Assembly (NCBI GenBank): GCA_934230055.1
Contig: CAKQEE010000048.1
Span: forward strand, 1-7,677
From: an uncultured Clostridia bacterium
GTDB taxonomy: Bacteria; Bacillota; Clostridia; Christensenellales; Borkfalkiaceae
DNA: 7,677 nucleotides
Direction: 5' to 3'
Shown here: one piece after another, positions 1 through 6,445 of the stretch
Layout: each line of letters starts with the position of its first letter
Numbering within the stretch: the first letter of the stretch is position 1
The notes under the pieces: model-generated
Databases searched by the model: none
Seen by the model: only the letters and a program-made list of their open reading frames with translations
What the model was told of the DNA's origin: nothing
Position numbers and translations under genes: made by a program

Positions 1-36
1 GAACTCCCCTTCGTATAAAGGGGAGTTCCTGTTTTT
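1..36. terminator. Rho-independent terminator hairpin at the left edge
   Basis: A perfect 11-bp inverted repeat (1-11 pairs with 18-28) encloses a six-base loop, CGTATA. On the plus strand a run of five T follows at 32-36, so it reads as an intrinsic terminator for a plus-strand gene lying left of the window. It also sits 28 bases beyond the stop codon of the minus-strand DUF1846 gene, so it could end that operon too. The bases that would form the minus-strand U-tract lie outside the window and cannot be judged. Confidence 0.75.
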
Positions 37-56
37 ACGTTTAGTTTGTTCGTTAT

Positions 57-1553
57 TTATTTTTCGATAAACAAATCGGCGGCTCTTTCCGTTTTTTTCT
101 TCGGCTCGCACGTAACGTTTATGCCGAGCTTTTTAAGGGTGGATTCGTCTACGTGAGAAAGCACCACGGAAGAATGGAATTCCGCGCGCTTTAATTGGGG
201 AAGCTGATCCAAAGCCTTTTTCGCCGTGGGGTTGGTTACCGCGCTTACCGCAAGCGAAATAAGAATTTCGTCCGTATGGAGCCTCGGGTTCGCGCTGCCC
301 ATGTGCTTTATTTTAAGCTCCTGAATGGGCGCGATGACCGCGGAAGAAATTATATCTATGGAATCGTCTATATCGCCGAGAACTTTTAAAGCGTTCAGAA
401 GAGCCGCCGCCGAAGAGCCTAAAAGCTCGCCCGTTTTGCCCGTAACTATTCTGCCGTCCGTAAGACCTATCGCCGCGCACGGCACGCCCGTTACGAGTTC
501 CTTTTCGAGCGCGGGGCGAACGACCGCCCTGTCGCTTATCGAAACGGACATCTTCTGCATAAGGATTTCTATTTTGGAAACGGTTTCTTTGCCGACTTTG
601 CCCTTTCTCGCGTCTATCTGGGCGGCATAGAAACGGCGGATAATTTCCTGCTTGCCCGCTTCTCTGCACACCTCGTCGTCTACGATGCAATGCCCCGCCA
701 TATTAACGCCCATATCGGTGGGCGATTTATAGGGACAACTTCCCATAACGCGCTTCATCATTGCGGAAAGCACGGGAAAAATCTCTACGTCGCGGTTATA
801 GTTCACCGCCATTACTCCGTAAGCCTCCATATGGAACGGGTCTATCATATTTATGTCGTTAAGGTCGGCGGTCGCCGCTTCGTAAGCCACGTTCACGGGG
901 TGCGTAAGCGGAAGATTCCATATCGGGAAGGTTTCGTACTTCGCATAGCCCGCTTTTATTCCGCGCTTGTTTTCGTGATATAGCTGAGACAGGCAGGTCG
1001 CCATTTTTCCGCTCCCCGGTCCCGGCGCTGTTATCACCACGAGCGGGCGCGTCGTAACGACGTATTCGTTTTTGCCGTAGCCCTCTTCCGAAACTATCGT
1101 TTCCACGTCCGAAGGATACCCCTCTATCGGATAGTGGCGGTAAACCTTTATTCCCAGCATTTCCAACCTTTTCTGGAACTGCTCGGCAGAGGGTTGAGAA
1201 GCGAAACGGGTTAAAACCACGCTCCCCACGTAAAAACCCTTGCCGCGGAACACGTCTATAAGGCGAAGCACGTCCGAATCGTACGATATGCCTATGTCGC
1301 TGCGCGTTTTGTTCTTTTCTATATCGTTGGCGTTGATGATTATAACTATCTCCGCAGAATCTTTAAGCTGCGAAAGCATTTTGATTTTGCTGTCCGGCTC
1401 AAAACCGGGAAGCACGCGCGACGCATGGTAATCGTCAAAAAGTTTGCCGCCGAATTCGAGATAGAGTTTATCGCCGAACATAGCGATACGCTCCAAAATT
1501 TTAGCGGACTGCATTTCAAGATATTTTTTATTGTCGAAACCCTGTTTTATCAT
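57..1553 (-). CDS. DUF1846 (UPF0371) family protein
   Basis: This 498-residue protein matches the DUF1846/UPF0371 family over its whole length, which is usual for the family (about 490-500 residues). Recognisable parts are the N-terminal block with LYLEFGGKLFDDYHASRVLPGF (residues 30-51, family hallmark), INANDIEKNKTRSDIG (73-88), a glycine-rich P-loop-like GPGSGK (178-183), the DPFHMEAYG region (238-246) and MGVNMAGHCIVDD (281-293). It has no signal peptide or membrane segment and is probably cytoplasmic. The biochemical role of the family is not established; the GPGSGK loop suggests phosphate or nucleotide binding, which is inference. The ATG at 1553 gives the usual family N-terminus. It lies 22 bases after the PqqD-like stop and has no AGGAG-type ribosome binding site, which suggests translational coupling to the upstream genes. 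Family assignment is sure; function is unknown. Confidence 0.93.
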   Translation of the reverse strand: MIKQGFDNKKYLEMQSAKILERIAMFGDKLYLEFGGKLFDDYHASRVLPGFEPDSKIKMLSQLKDSAEIVIIINANDIEKNKTRSDIGISYDSDVLRLIDVFRGKGFYVGSVVLTRFASQPSAEQFQKRLEMLGIKVYRHYPIEGYPSDVETIVSEEGYGKNEYVVTTRPLVVITAPGPGSGKMATCLSQLYHENKRGIKAGYAKYETFPIWNLPLTHPVNVAYEAATADLNDINMIDPFHMEAYGVMAVNYNRDVEIFPVLSAMMKRVMGSCPYKSPTDMGVNMAGHCIVDDEVCREAGKQEIIRRFYAAQIDARKGKVGKETVSKIEILMQKMSVSISDRAVVRPALEKELVTGVPCAAIGLTDGRIVTGKTGELLGSSAAALLNALKVLGDIDDSIDIISSAVIAPIQELKIKHMGSANPRLHTDEILISLAVSAVTNPTAKKALDQLPQLKRAEFHSSVVLSHVDESTLKKLGINVTCEPKKKTERAADLFIEK

Positions 1554-1575
1554 AAGTAAATTTAAGGACGGCGAA

Positions 1576-1839
1576 TTACGCCAAAAGTCCCGCCTCCGTG
1601 AGTTTAGAAACGAAAGCTTTAACGTCCGCCTTCGCCGTTTCCTCGTCTACGTCGTACTCTTTCAGAAGTTCCGCAACCGCTTCTTCTTCGGTCGCGCCCT
1701 TTTCAAGGAGCTTCCACAAGAACGCTCCCGTCTCGTTAAGGTTCACCATACCGTTGAAATCCTTAACCCTTGCGCCGACCGCCACCACGAGGTAACTCCC
1801 CGCGACTTCTCTCAATATAAATCCGTCTTTAATTTTCAT
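1576..1839 (-). CDS. PqqD-family peptide-chaperone-like protein
   Basis: This 87-residue protein matches the PqqD fold (PF05402 type), the RiPP recognition element that holds a precursor peptide for its modifying enzyme. Typical features are an N-terminal strand block 'GFILREVAGSYLVV' (6-19), the hallmark VNLNETGAFLWKLLEKG (32-48), a helix of the 'EEEAVAELLKEYDVDEETA' type (51-69) and the closing 'FVSKLTEAGLL' (76-86). It is a stand-alone single domain, about the usual length. The start codon overlaps the last 11 bases of the upstream kinase-like gene and has AAGGAG six bases before it, inside that gene, so the two are translationally coupled. No gene for pyrroloquinoline quinone synthesis, radical-SAM enzyme or precursor peptide is visible nearby, so a role in PQQ synthesis is unlikely. 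Its likely partner is the kinase-like neighbour; the client is unknown. Confidence 0.88.
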   Translation of the reverse strand: MKIKDGFILREVAGSYLVVAVGARVKDFNGMVNLNETGAFLWKLLEKGATEEEAVAELLKEYDVDEETAKADVKAFVSKLTEAGLLA

Positions 1840-2557
1840 CGTCCGCTCCTTTTATCATTGCGCCGTAAGAAAGCTTTGCCGCTTCTTCCGAGACGTTACA
1901 ATGCAATCTGTATAAATCGACCGAGGTCAAAAGCCTGTCCAAAAGATTAAGATATTTATCCATATCTTCCGCTTCTTCGGGGCGCAGCGTTTGGTTGAAC
2001 GCCACCGTGAGCATTTCCTTCGGCGAAATTTTTTCTATAAAATTCTCTTTTCCGCGCTTTATTTCGCAAACGGCTTTTATCTCCGCGCGCGCGTTCGTGT
2101 CTAAACGGTGCTTACCGTTCCACGGCGTACCGTAAACGTAAAACTTATCGCCTATCAGCCTTATTATCGGCTTATCGTCGTTTATATAAGTAAGTTTATC
2201 GCCCAAAAGTTCTTTTAAAAGTCTTGCATGGGTAGATTTTCCCGTGCCGCTCGGCGCGGTGAGAAGATACCCTTTGCCGTCTACCGCAATCGCGCTCGAA
2301 TGAAAAATCATTCCGTTCGCGTGCTTTAAGGTATATTCGCAAAGCTTACGAAAAAGCGCAAGACTTTCGAGATATGCGTCGGGAAAACCCTCCGCGCCTT
2401 CCTTTGCTCTTTCCGCGGCGATGTCTTTTTCCGTTACCTCCGCTTTGAACGCGGAAGGCTCTTCGCCCTCGTAAAGATAGTTTTTGCAAAGCTTCGGCGT
2501 ATACGCGTATATATGATTCGTTTCAAACACTACGTCCGCGATTTTATAGCGTGGCAT
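1829..2557 (-). CDS. HPr-kinase-like P-loop protein paired with PqqD
   Basis: This 242-residue protein resembles the C-terminal catalytic domain of HPr serine kinase and the ScmC-like relatives often found beside PqqD-like proteins. Visible features are HSSAIAVDGKGYLLTAPSG (85-103) leading into the P-loop APSGTGKST (101-109), an acidic YINDDKP (125-131, likely metal/Walker-B-like Asp127-Asp128), and a conserved YGTPWNGKHRLDTN (142-155). The C-terminus is 'LHCNVSEEAAKL' (218-229). The N-terminal regulatory domain of true HprK is absent, so it is unlikely to be the sugar-regulatory HPr kinase. Related enzymes in some lasso-peptide clusters phosphorylate a serine of the peptide; that is family knowledge, and the substrate here is unknown. 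It has no signal peptide and is presumed cytoplasmic. Start: ATG at 2557 with AAGAGGAG five bases upstream. It is the first gene of a likely operon with the PqqD-like and DUF1846 genes. Confidence 0.85.
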   Translation of the reverse strand: MPRYKIADVVFETNHIYAYTPKLCKNYLYEGEEPSAFKAEVTEKDIAAERAKEGAEGFPDAYLESLALFRKLCEYTLKHANGMIFHSSAIAVDGKGYLLTAPSGTGKSTHARLLKELLGDKLTYINDDKPIIRLIGDKFYVYGTPWNGKHRLDTNARAEIKAVCEIKRGKENFIEKISPKEMLTVAFNQTLRPEEAEDMDKYLNLLDRLLTSVDLYRLHCNVSEEAAKLSYGAMIKGADDEN

Positions 2558-2599
2558 CTGCGCTCCTCTTAACTGTTTTTTCTTTTTTTACGGCTCCCC

Positions 2600-2624
2600 C
2601 GCGTGCGCAAAAATCCGCGCCGCG
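2600..2624 (-). other. GC-rich hairpin in the leader of the kinase-PqqD operon
   Basis: Read on the minus strand, an 8-bp all-G/C stem (2617-2624 with 2600-2608, one bulged base) encloses an eight-base loop, GGATTTTT. It lies inside the predicted leader of about 76 bases between the operon promoter and the kinase-like start codon. No U-tract follows it directly on either strand, so it is not a standard terminator. It could be an mRNA-stabilising or regulatory leader structure. I do not recognise a riboswitch class. Confidence 0.4.
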
Positions 2625-2640
2625 CTTTCCACACCGTTTT

Positions 2641-2669
2641 ATTTTATCAAAAACGCTTTTTTTTGTCAA
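2641..2669 (-). promoter_or_regulatory. Sigma-A promoter for the kinase-PqqD-DUF1846 operon
   Basis: On the minus strand a perfect TTGACA -35 box (2664-2669) is followed after exactly 17 bases by TAAAAT (2641-2646). The spacer contains A-rich and T-rich runs. The expected transcription start is near 2634, which leaves a leader of about 76 bases before the kinase-like ATG at 2557. No other promoter is evident before the next two minus-strand genes, so this one probably drives all three. Confidence 0.75.
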
Positions 2670-2677
2670 TATATAAA

Positions 2678-2706
2678 TTGCTTTTCCGTCCGAAATTATA
2701 TATAAT
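2678..2706 (+). promoter_or_regulatory. Sigma-A promoter for the ApbE gene
   Basis: TTGCTT (2678-2683) and a perfect TATAAT (2701-2706) are separated by 17 bases. The predicted transcription start falls at about 2712-2714, on or next to the ATG at 2714. The -35 box lies only 8 bases from the -35 box of the divergent operon promoter. Confidence 0.65.
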
Positions 2707-2713
2707 ATTCAAT

Positions 2714-3856
2714 ATGAAAAGGAGTTTCCGATTTTTGGCGACGACCGCCGCGGCAATATTTTCTATATACTGCTTCGGCTGTGCTTCGGGCGAAGCTTCC
2801 GGCGGCTTTTCGGGCTGTGCGCCTTCCCGCGGGGAAGCTTTTAATTTTTACGCCATGAACACGGCTATATACGCGGAAGCGACGGATAAGCCCTTTAACC
2901 AAAACGAGAGCGAGAATATCCGCGAACTGTTTCTTTCCTTGGAAAAGGAATTTTCCGCTTCCGTTTGCGATTCTTTTACCGCGCGCGTGAACGGCGCGGC
3001 GGCGGGCGTTGCGACAAGGATTTCCGAACGCGGAAAAACGCTTCTGGATATTTCGCAAAAAGTTTACGCGGTTACGGGCGGCGCATTCGATCCCACCGTT
3101 CTTCCTCTGTCCGAACTTTGGGGGTTTTACCCCTCCTTTCCCGTGGCGGATTTTGCCCCGCCCGCGGAAGAACTGATTTCGGAAATTTTAAATAGCGGCG
3201 TTATCGGCTTAAATAATATATCCTTGACGGAAGAAGACGGAAAATTTTCGGTTCTTAAAAAAGCGGACGGAACCAAAATAGAGTTCGGCGGCGTGCTTAA
3301 AGGTTTTGCGGCGGACGAGGCGGGCAAAATTCTTTTAGGGTTCGGGCATACTTCGGGATACGTAAACGCGGGCAGAAGCAGTCTTTTTATTTTAAGCGCG
3401 CCTTCTCTCGGCGTGCGCCACCCGCGCAAATCGGGGGGAAACCTGCTTTCCTTCGATATAAGCGGAAGAAAAAACTTTTCGGTATCCACGAGCGGAGATT
3501 ACGAAAAAGTTTATACCCGCGACGGTGAAAATTACTGCCACGTTATCGACCCTAAAACGGGAAAGCCCGTAAAAACGGGCGTGGCGCAGGTAACGATTAT
3601 AGGAAAATCGGATTTTTTTTGCGGAGCTTTTCTCGACGCGGTTACCACCGCGCTGATGACGAAAGACTTTTCTTCAAAAGAGGCGGCAAAAAGCCCGCTC
3701 GTGACGGCGATAAACGAGCTTTTAAAAGAAAACGAACTTGACGGGGCGACGATTTTCGTTGCGGTGATTAAAGGCGAAGAAAAAACCCTTCTTACCAACG
3801 CGGCGACGAAAGATTTTACGCTTTTTGACAAAAGTTTTGACGTGCGGCAGATTTAA
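2714..3856 (+). CDS. apbE: ApbE-family FAD:protein FMN transferase, exported, possibly a lipoprotein
   Basis: The enzyme transfers FMN from FAD to a Thr/Ser of flavoproteins that work outside the membrane, such as RnfG/NqrC-type or FMN-binding-domain proteins. The 380-residue protein shows an N-terminal signal sequence (KR charges at 2-6, hydrophobic 8-20) with a possible lipidated Cys23 after Phe-Gly; the lipobox is imperfect. ApbE motifs follow in order: YAMNT (46-50), TGGAFDPTVLPLSELWGF (121-138), FGGVLKGFAADEA (191-203), NAG (218-220), STSGDYEKV (258-266), HVIDPKTGKP (276-285), and the metal-site D308 with T312 in LDAVTTAL. Length is typical. Arg221 stands where Gly or Ser is common in the NAGG loop. 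ATG 2714 is chosen because it gives a proper signal peptide; longer in-frame readings encode non-signal residues. No Shine-Dalgarno site precedes it, and AAAAGGAG lies just inside the gene, so TTG 2735 is an alternative start. No flavoprotein client gene is in the window. Confidence 0.9.
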   Translation: MKRSFRFLATTAAAIFSIYCFGCASGEASGGFSGCAPSRGEAFNFYAMNTAIYAEATDKPFNQNESENIRELFLSLEKEFSASVCDSFTARVNGAAAGVATRISERGKTLLDISQKVYAVTGGAFDPTVLPLSELWGFYPSFPVADFAPPAEELISEILNSGVIGLNNISLTEEDGKFSVLKKADGTKIEFGGVLKGFAADEAGKILLGFGHTSGYVNAGRSSLFILSAPSLGVRHPRKSGGNLLSFDISGRKNFSVSTSGDYEKVYTRDGENYCHVIDPKTGKPVKTGVAQVTIIGKSDFFCGAFLDAVTTALMTKDFSSKEAAKSPLVTAINELLKENELDGATIFVAVIKGEEKTLLTNAATKDFTLFDKSFDVRQI

Positions 3857-3889
3857 TTGCTTAATTTAACGGCCGATTTTATTTTTTCG

Positions 3890-3918
3890 TTGACAAATCC
3901 CGTAAGTGAAAGTATACT
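3890..3918 (+). promoter_or_regulatory. Sigma-A promoter for the DUF975 gene
   Basis: A perfect TTGACA (3890-3895) and TATACT (3913-3918) are exactly 17 bases apart. Transcription should begin near 3925, giving a leader of about 35 bases. The leader holds a small 5-bp hairpin (3929-3933 with 3939-3943, loop GAAAA) just before the ribosome binding site. The promoter lies 33 bases after the ApbE stop codon, with no clear terminator between, so some read-through from apbE is possible. Confidence 0.8.
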
Positions 3919-3946
3919 TTAAATATAATTCCCGAAAAGGGAAAAG

Positions 3947-3952
3947 AAGGAG
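3947..3952 (+). promoter_or_regulatory. Ribosome binding site that fixes the DUF975 start
   Basis: AAGGAG lies seven bases before ATG 3960. This selects that ATG over an in-frame GTG at 3906, which lies upstream of the predicted transcription start and so should not be in the mRNA. Confidence 0.85.
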
Positions 3953-3959
3953 TTTTATT

Positions 3960-4676
3960 ATGAAGTATGCAGCAGATTTCAGACTCGCCGCCCGCAGAAA
4001 AATAACGGGTAAATGGTCTACGCTTGCGCTTATCACGTTTATTATCGGCTTGATTTTAGGCGCATGCACCTCGTCTTACACGACGATTAGCTCCGGCAAC
4101 TTTACCACGGTTTGCTTTACTTCGCTCGGCACGATAGCCGCGCTCGTAATCGGCGGTCCGTTTGAGCTTTCGCAGTCGCAAATCGCGCTTAAAATCATGC
4201 GCGGCAAAGACGCAATTATAGAAGATACATTCGAGGGCTTCAAAAATTTCGTGAACGCGTTTCTTCTGTATCTTATCAACTCGATTTTCGTGTTTTTATG
4301 GTCGCTTCTTCTTATCATACCCGGAATAATTAAAGAGCTTTCCTACTCTATGAGCTTTTATCTTCTTGCGGACGATCCCGCCCTTACGCAGGATCTGGCG
4401 AGGGCGAAATCCGTAGAAATGATGAACGGCAACAAGTGGAGATTGTTCTGTTTGAGATTCAGTTTTATCGGCTGGTATCTTCTCGGCATAATCACCTGCG
4501 GCATACTTATGTTCTGGGTTGTACCGTACGTCAAATGCGCGGAAGCGGAATTTTATAAAGACCTTATAAACGAACAAGACGATAATCGCGGAAAACGTTT
4601 CGGCACGAACGAAAACGAAACCGCGAGCGACGCGGAAGAAAAAACCGCCGAAGAACCGTTTGAAGAATTAAACTGA
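3960..4676 (+). CDS. DUF975 family integral membrane protein
   Basis: This 238-residue protein matches the DUF975 family of Gram-positive membrane proteins, whose function is unknown. Family features are the N-terminal basic helix with 'RLAARRKITGKW' (8-19), several hydrophobic segments (about 20-36, 55-70, 98-122 and 165-190), the mid-protein 'SYSMSFYLLADDPAL' (128-142), the 'AKSVEMMNGNKWRLFCL' stretch (149-165) and a 'VVPYVKCAEAEFYKDL' exit (187-202). The C-terminal 35 residues or so are hydrophilic and rich in Glu, Asp and Asn, probably a disordered cytoplasmic tail. The start at ATG 3960 is supported by a strong ribosome binding site and promoter. It has its own promoter and ends at a bidirectional terminator, so it is probably a single-gene unit. 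The family match is good; nothing in the neighbourhood tells its role. Confidence 0.87.
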   Translation: MKYAADFRLAARRKITGKWSTLALITFIIGLILGACTSSYTTISSGNFTTVCFTSLGTIAALVIGGPFELSQSQIALKIMRGKDAIIEDTFEGFKNFVNAFLLYLINSIFVFLWSLLLIIPGIIKELSYSMSFYLLADDPALTQDLARAKSVEMMNGNKWRLFCLRFSFIGWYLLGIITCGILMFWVVPYVKCAEAEFYKDLINEQDDNRGKRFGTNENETASDAEEKTAEEPFEELN

Positions 4677-4689
4677 TTTTTAACGCCGG

Positions 4690-4739
4690 AAAAAAAGCGG
4701 CTTCGTTAAAGGATTTTTGCCTTTACGAAGCCGTTTTTT
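4690..4739. terminator. Bidirectional Rho-independent terminator between converging genes
   Basis: A 14-bp stem (4698-4712 with 4720-4733, one bulged T) with a seven-base loop is followed by six T on the plus strand (4734-4739). Seven A at 4690-4696 precede it, which become a U-run on the minus strand. It can therefore end both the DUF975 transcript, whose stop is 22 bases before the stem, and the cardiolipin synthase transcript arriving from the right. Confidence 0.92.
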
Positions 4740-4795
4740 ATTTTTGAATTTATTCTTTATGCAAAAGCCTTTTTCGGAAAAAATGCGGTTATCCT

Positions 4796-6385
4796 TTACA
4801 TAAGCGGAGCGAAAAGCCTTAAAAACGCGGTATAAATTCTTTTGAAAATATTTTCTTTACAGTCTTTTTCGGTGATTGCTTTACAATCTTTAAGGGTTTC
4901 TTCAAAATCCTCTCTCACGGCTTTTGCAAAGTTTTTCCCGTAACCGACTACGCCGCACTCGAAGTGCAGATATAAACTTCTGTAATCGAGATTAGTCGTG
5001 CCGACCACTGCGGTTTTATCGTCCGTGACGAAGGTTTTGGAATGTATAAAGCCCTTTGAATATTCGTAAACCTTAACGCCGCCGTCAATAAGCTCTTTAT
5101 AATAAGAACGCGTTACTTTATGCACGAATTTTTTATCGCCGTGTCCCGGAGTGATTATGCGCACGTCCGCCCCGCTTTTTGCCGCAAGCGTAAGCGCGTC
5201 CGCCATTCTGCCGTCTATTATAAGGTACGGAGTGGTGATGTAAATATAATCCTTTGCGGAATACGCCGTTTGAAGGTATACGTGTTCTCCCACTTCCTCG
5301 CTGTCAGTAGGAGTATCGGTGTACGGCTGAAAATATTCCGCTTCGCTCGGCTCGCATCCGTTTTCGGTTTCTATACGAAAAGCCCCTTCCGCATAAGGGA
5401 ACGCCGCCGCGTAATCGGAACGGGTTTTGGAGGCTATTTCGTAGTTTTGCAAAAATATCGCGGTAAGGCTCCACGCGGCTTTGCCTTTAAGCATCACGCC
5501 CGCGTCCTTCCAATGCCCGAAGCGGTTAAGCTTGTTTATATACTCGTCCGCAACGTTTATTCCGCCGGTGAAAGCCGTTTTTCCGTCTATGGAAACAATT
5601 TTTCTGTGGTCGCGGTTGTTCTGTACGGAAATCAAAAAGGGCTTGAACGCGTTGAAAACCGCACATTCTATGTCGTTTCTTTTAAGCTCCGCCACAAACT
5701 TTTCCGGCAGTCCTTTAAGGCAACCTATGTCGTCGTAAAGCACCTTTATAAGAACGCCCTCTTTCGCCTTCCTTTTGAGTATTTCGTAAATACCCTGCCA
5801 CATTTCGCCTTCGCGAATGATGAAAAATTCCAAAAAAATATACTTTTCCGCTTTTTCAAGCTCGGTTAAAAGCCTTGCGTAAAAGTCTTCTCCGCTTTTA
5901 AGATATTCGGCGGAAGTCCCCGCATACACGGGAAAGCCCGCGCCCTTTTCGAGATAGCGTATCCGCGCGCCGTATTCGGAAAAGCTTTTTTCCGCTTCCT
6001 CCAAATCGCCTTTAAGAAGGGAAATACCGTCCTCTCTCATAAAAAATTCGGAACTGCTTACCTTTCTCGAAAACCTCTTCGAGGAAGCCTGACGATAGAA
6101 TATGATATAAAAAAGCGTGCCGAAAATAGGAAGCGTTATAACGGTGAAAAGCCATACGAATTTATACGCGCTTTTGCCGCGCTTAACGATGATATGCACC
6201 GAAACGACGAAGCCCGCAAGCTCGCATATTATAAGAAAAACGTAAGAATAAAGTCCGCGGAAAACTACGGCGTACACTATCGCCGCAATTTGAAGCAATA
6301 TGCACAGCGCGATAAGAAAGTGCTTGTTTATCGCCGCGCGTAACGCGCGCGCGAATAAACTCCTGTCCTTGGTTTTACCGCTCAT
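4796..6385 (-). CDS. cls: Cardiolipin synthase (phospholipase D family)
   Basis: The enzyme joins two phosphatidylglycerol molecules into cardiolipin and glycerol at the cytoplasmic membrane. The 529-residue protein has three N-terminal hydrophobic segments (about 22-42, 46-67 and 74-98), the last two forming the usual PLDc_N region. It has two catalytic HKD motifs: His260-Lys262-Asp267 in DHRKIVSIDGK followed by FTGGIN (272-277), and His448-Lys450-Asp455 in IHSKTFVTDD followed by GTTNLDYRSL (462-471). Both catalytic triads are intact, so it should be active. Length is slightly above the common 480-510. ATG 6385 is supported by AAGGAG eight bases upstream. No convincing promoter was found in the 123 bases before the gene, so it may be transcribed by read-through from the alcohol dehydrogenase gene. 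Other phospholipase-D-type phosphatidyltransferases are possible, but the N-terminal domain favours Cls. Confidence 0.93.
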   Translation of the reverse strand: MSGKTKDRSLFARALRAAINKHFLIALCILLQIAAIVYAVVFRGLYSYVFLIICELAGFVVSVHIIVKRGKSAYKFVWLFTVITLPIFGTLFYIIFYRQASSKRFSRKVSSSEFFMREDGISLLKGDLEEAEKSFSEYGARIRYLEKGAGFPVYAGTSAEYLKSGEDFYARLLTELEKAEKYIFLEFFIIREGEMWQGIYEILKRKAKEGVLIKVLYDDIGCLKGLPEKFVAELKRNDIECAVFNAFKPFLISVQNNRDHRKIVSIDGKTAFTGGINVADEYINKLNRFGHWKDAGVMLKGKAAWSLTAIFLQNYEIASKTRSDYAAAFPYAEGAFRIETENGCEPSEAEYFQPYTDTPTDSEEVGEHVYLQTAYSAKDYIYITTPYLIIDGRMADALTLAAKSGADVRIITPGHGDKKFVHKVTRSYYKELIDGGVKVYEYSKGFIHSKTFVTDDKTAVVGTTNLDYRSLYLHFECGVVGYGKNFAKAVREDFEETLKDCKAITEKDCKENIFKRIYTAFLRLFAPLM

Positions 6386-6445
6386 ATTCCGCTCTCCTTC
6401 GTAATTTTCTTTCTTATGGTTTTACGTCTCTTAAAGTTATCGCCT

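Noticed and set aside
1576..1839. Calling the PqqD-like gene part of PQQ cofactor synthesis
   Set aside because: No pqqA, pqqB, pqqC or pqqE is visible, and stand-alone PqqD domains are common outside PQQ synthesis.
1531..1950. Plus-strand open frame of 139 codons spanning the DUF1846, PqqD-like and kinase-like junctions
   Set aside because: It was considered as a small antisense gene or peptide precursor, but it lies opposite three coding regions and has no leader-like or core-like sequence.
1829..2557. Calling the kinase-like protein true HPr kinase/phosphorylase (hprK)
   Set aside because: It lacks the N-terminal domain of HprK, and the GTPWNGK region and PqqD partner fit the smaller HprK-like relatives better.
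2603..2713. N-terminal extension of ApbE by 37 residues
   Set aside because: The extension covers the promoter region, lies upstream of the predicted transcription start, and would place a non-signal segment before a good signal peptide.
3857..3889. Possible terminator after apbE
   Set aside because: There is only a weak A/T palindrome and a T-rich stretch with no stable stem.
3906..3959. N-terminal extension of the DUF975 protein from GTG 3906
   Set aside because: The GTG lies between the -35 and -10 boxes, so it would not be transcribed, and ATG 3960 has a strong ribosome binding site.
5120..5869. Open frame of 249 codons on the plus strand
   Set aside because: It lies wholly antisense to the well-supported cardiolipin synthase gene, gives a basic, low-complexity-like protein with no recognisable motif, and has no convincing ribosome binding site.
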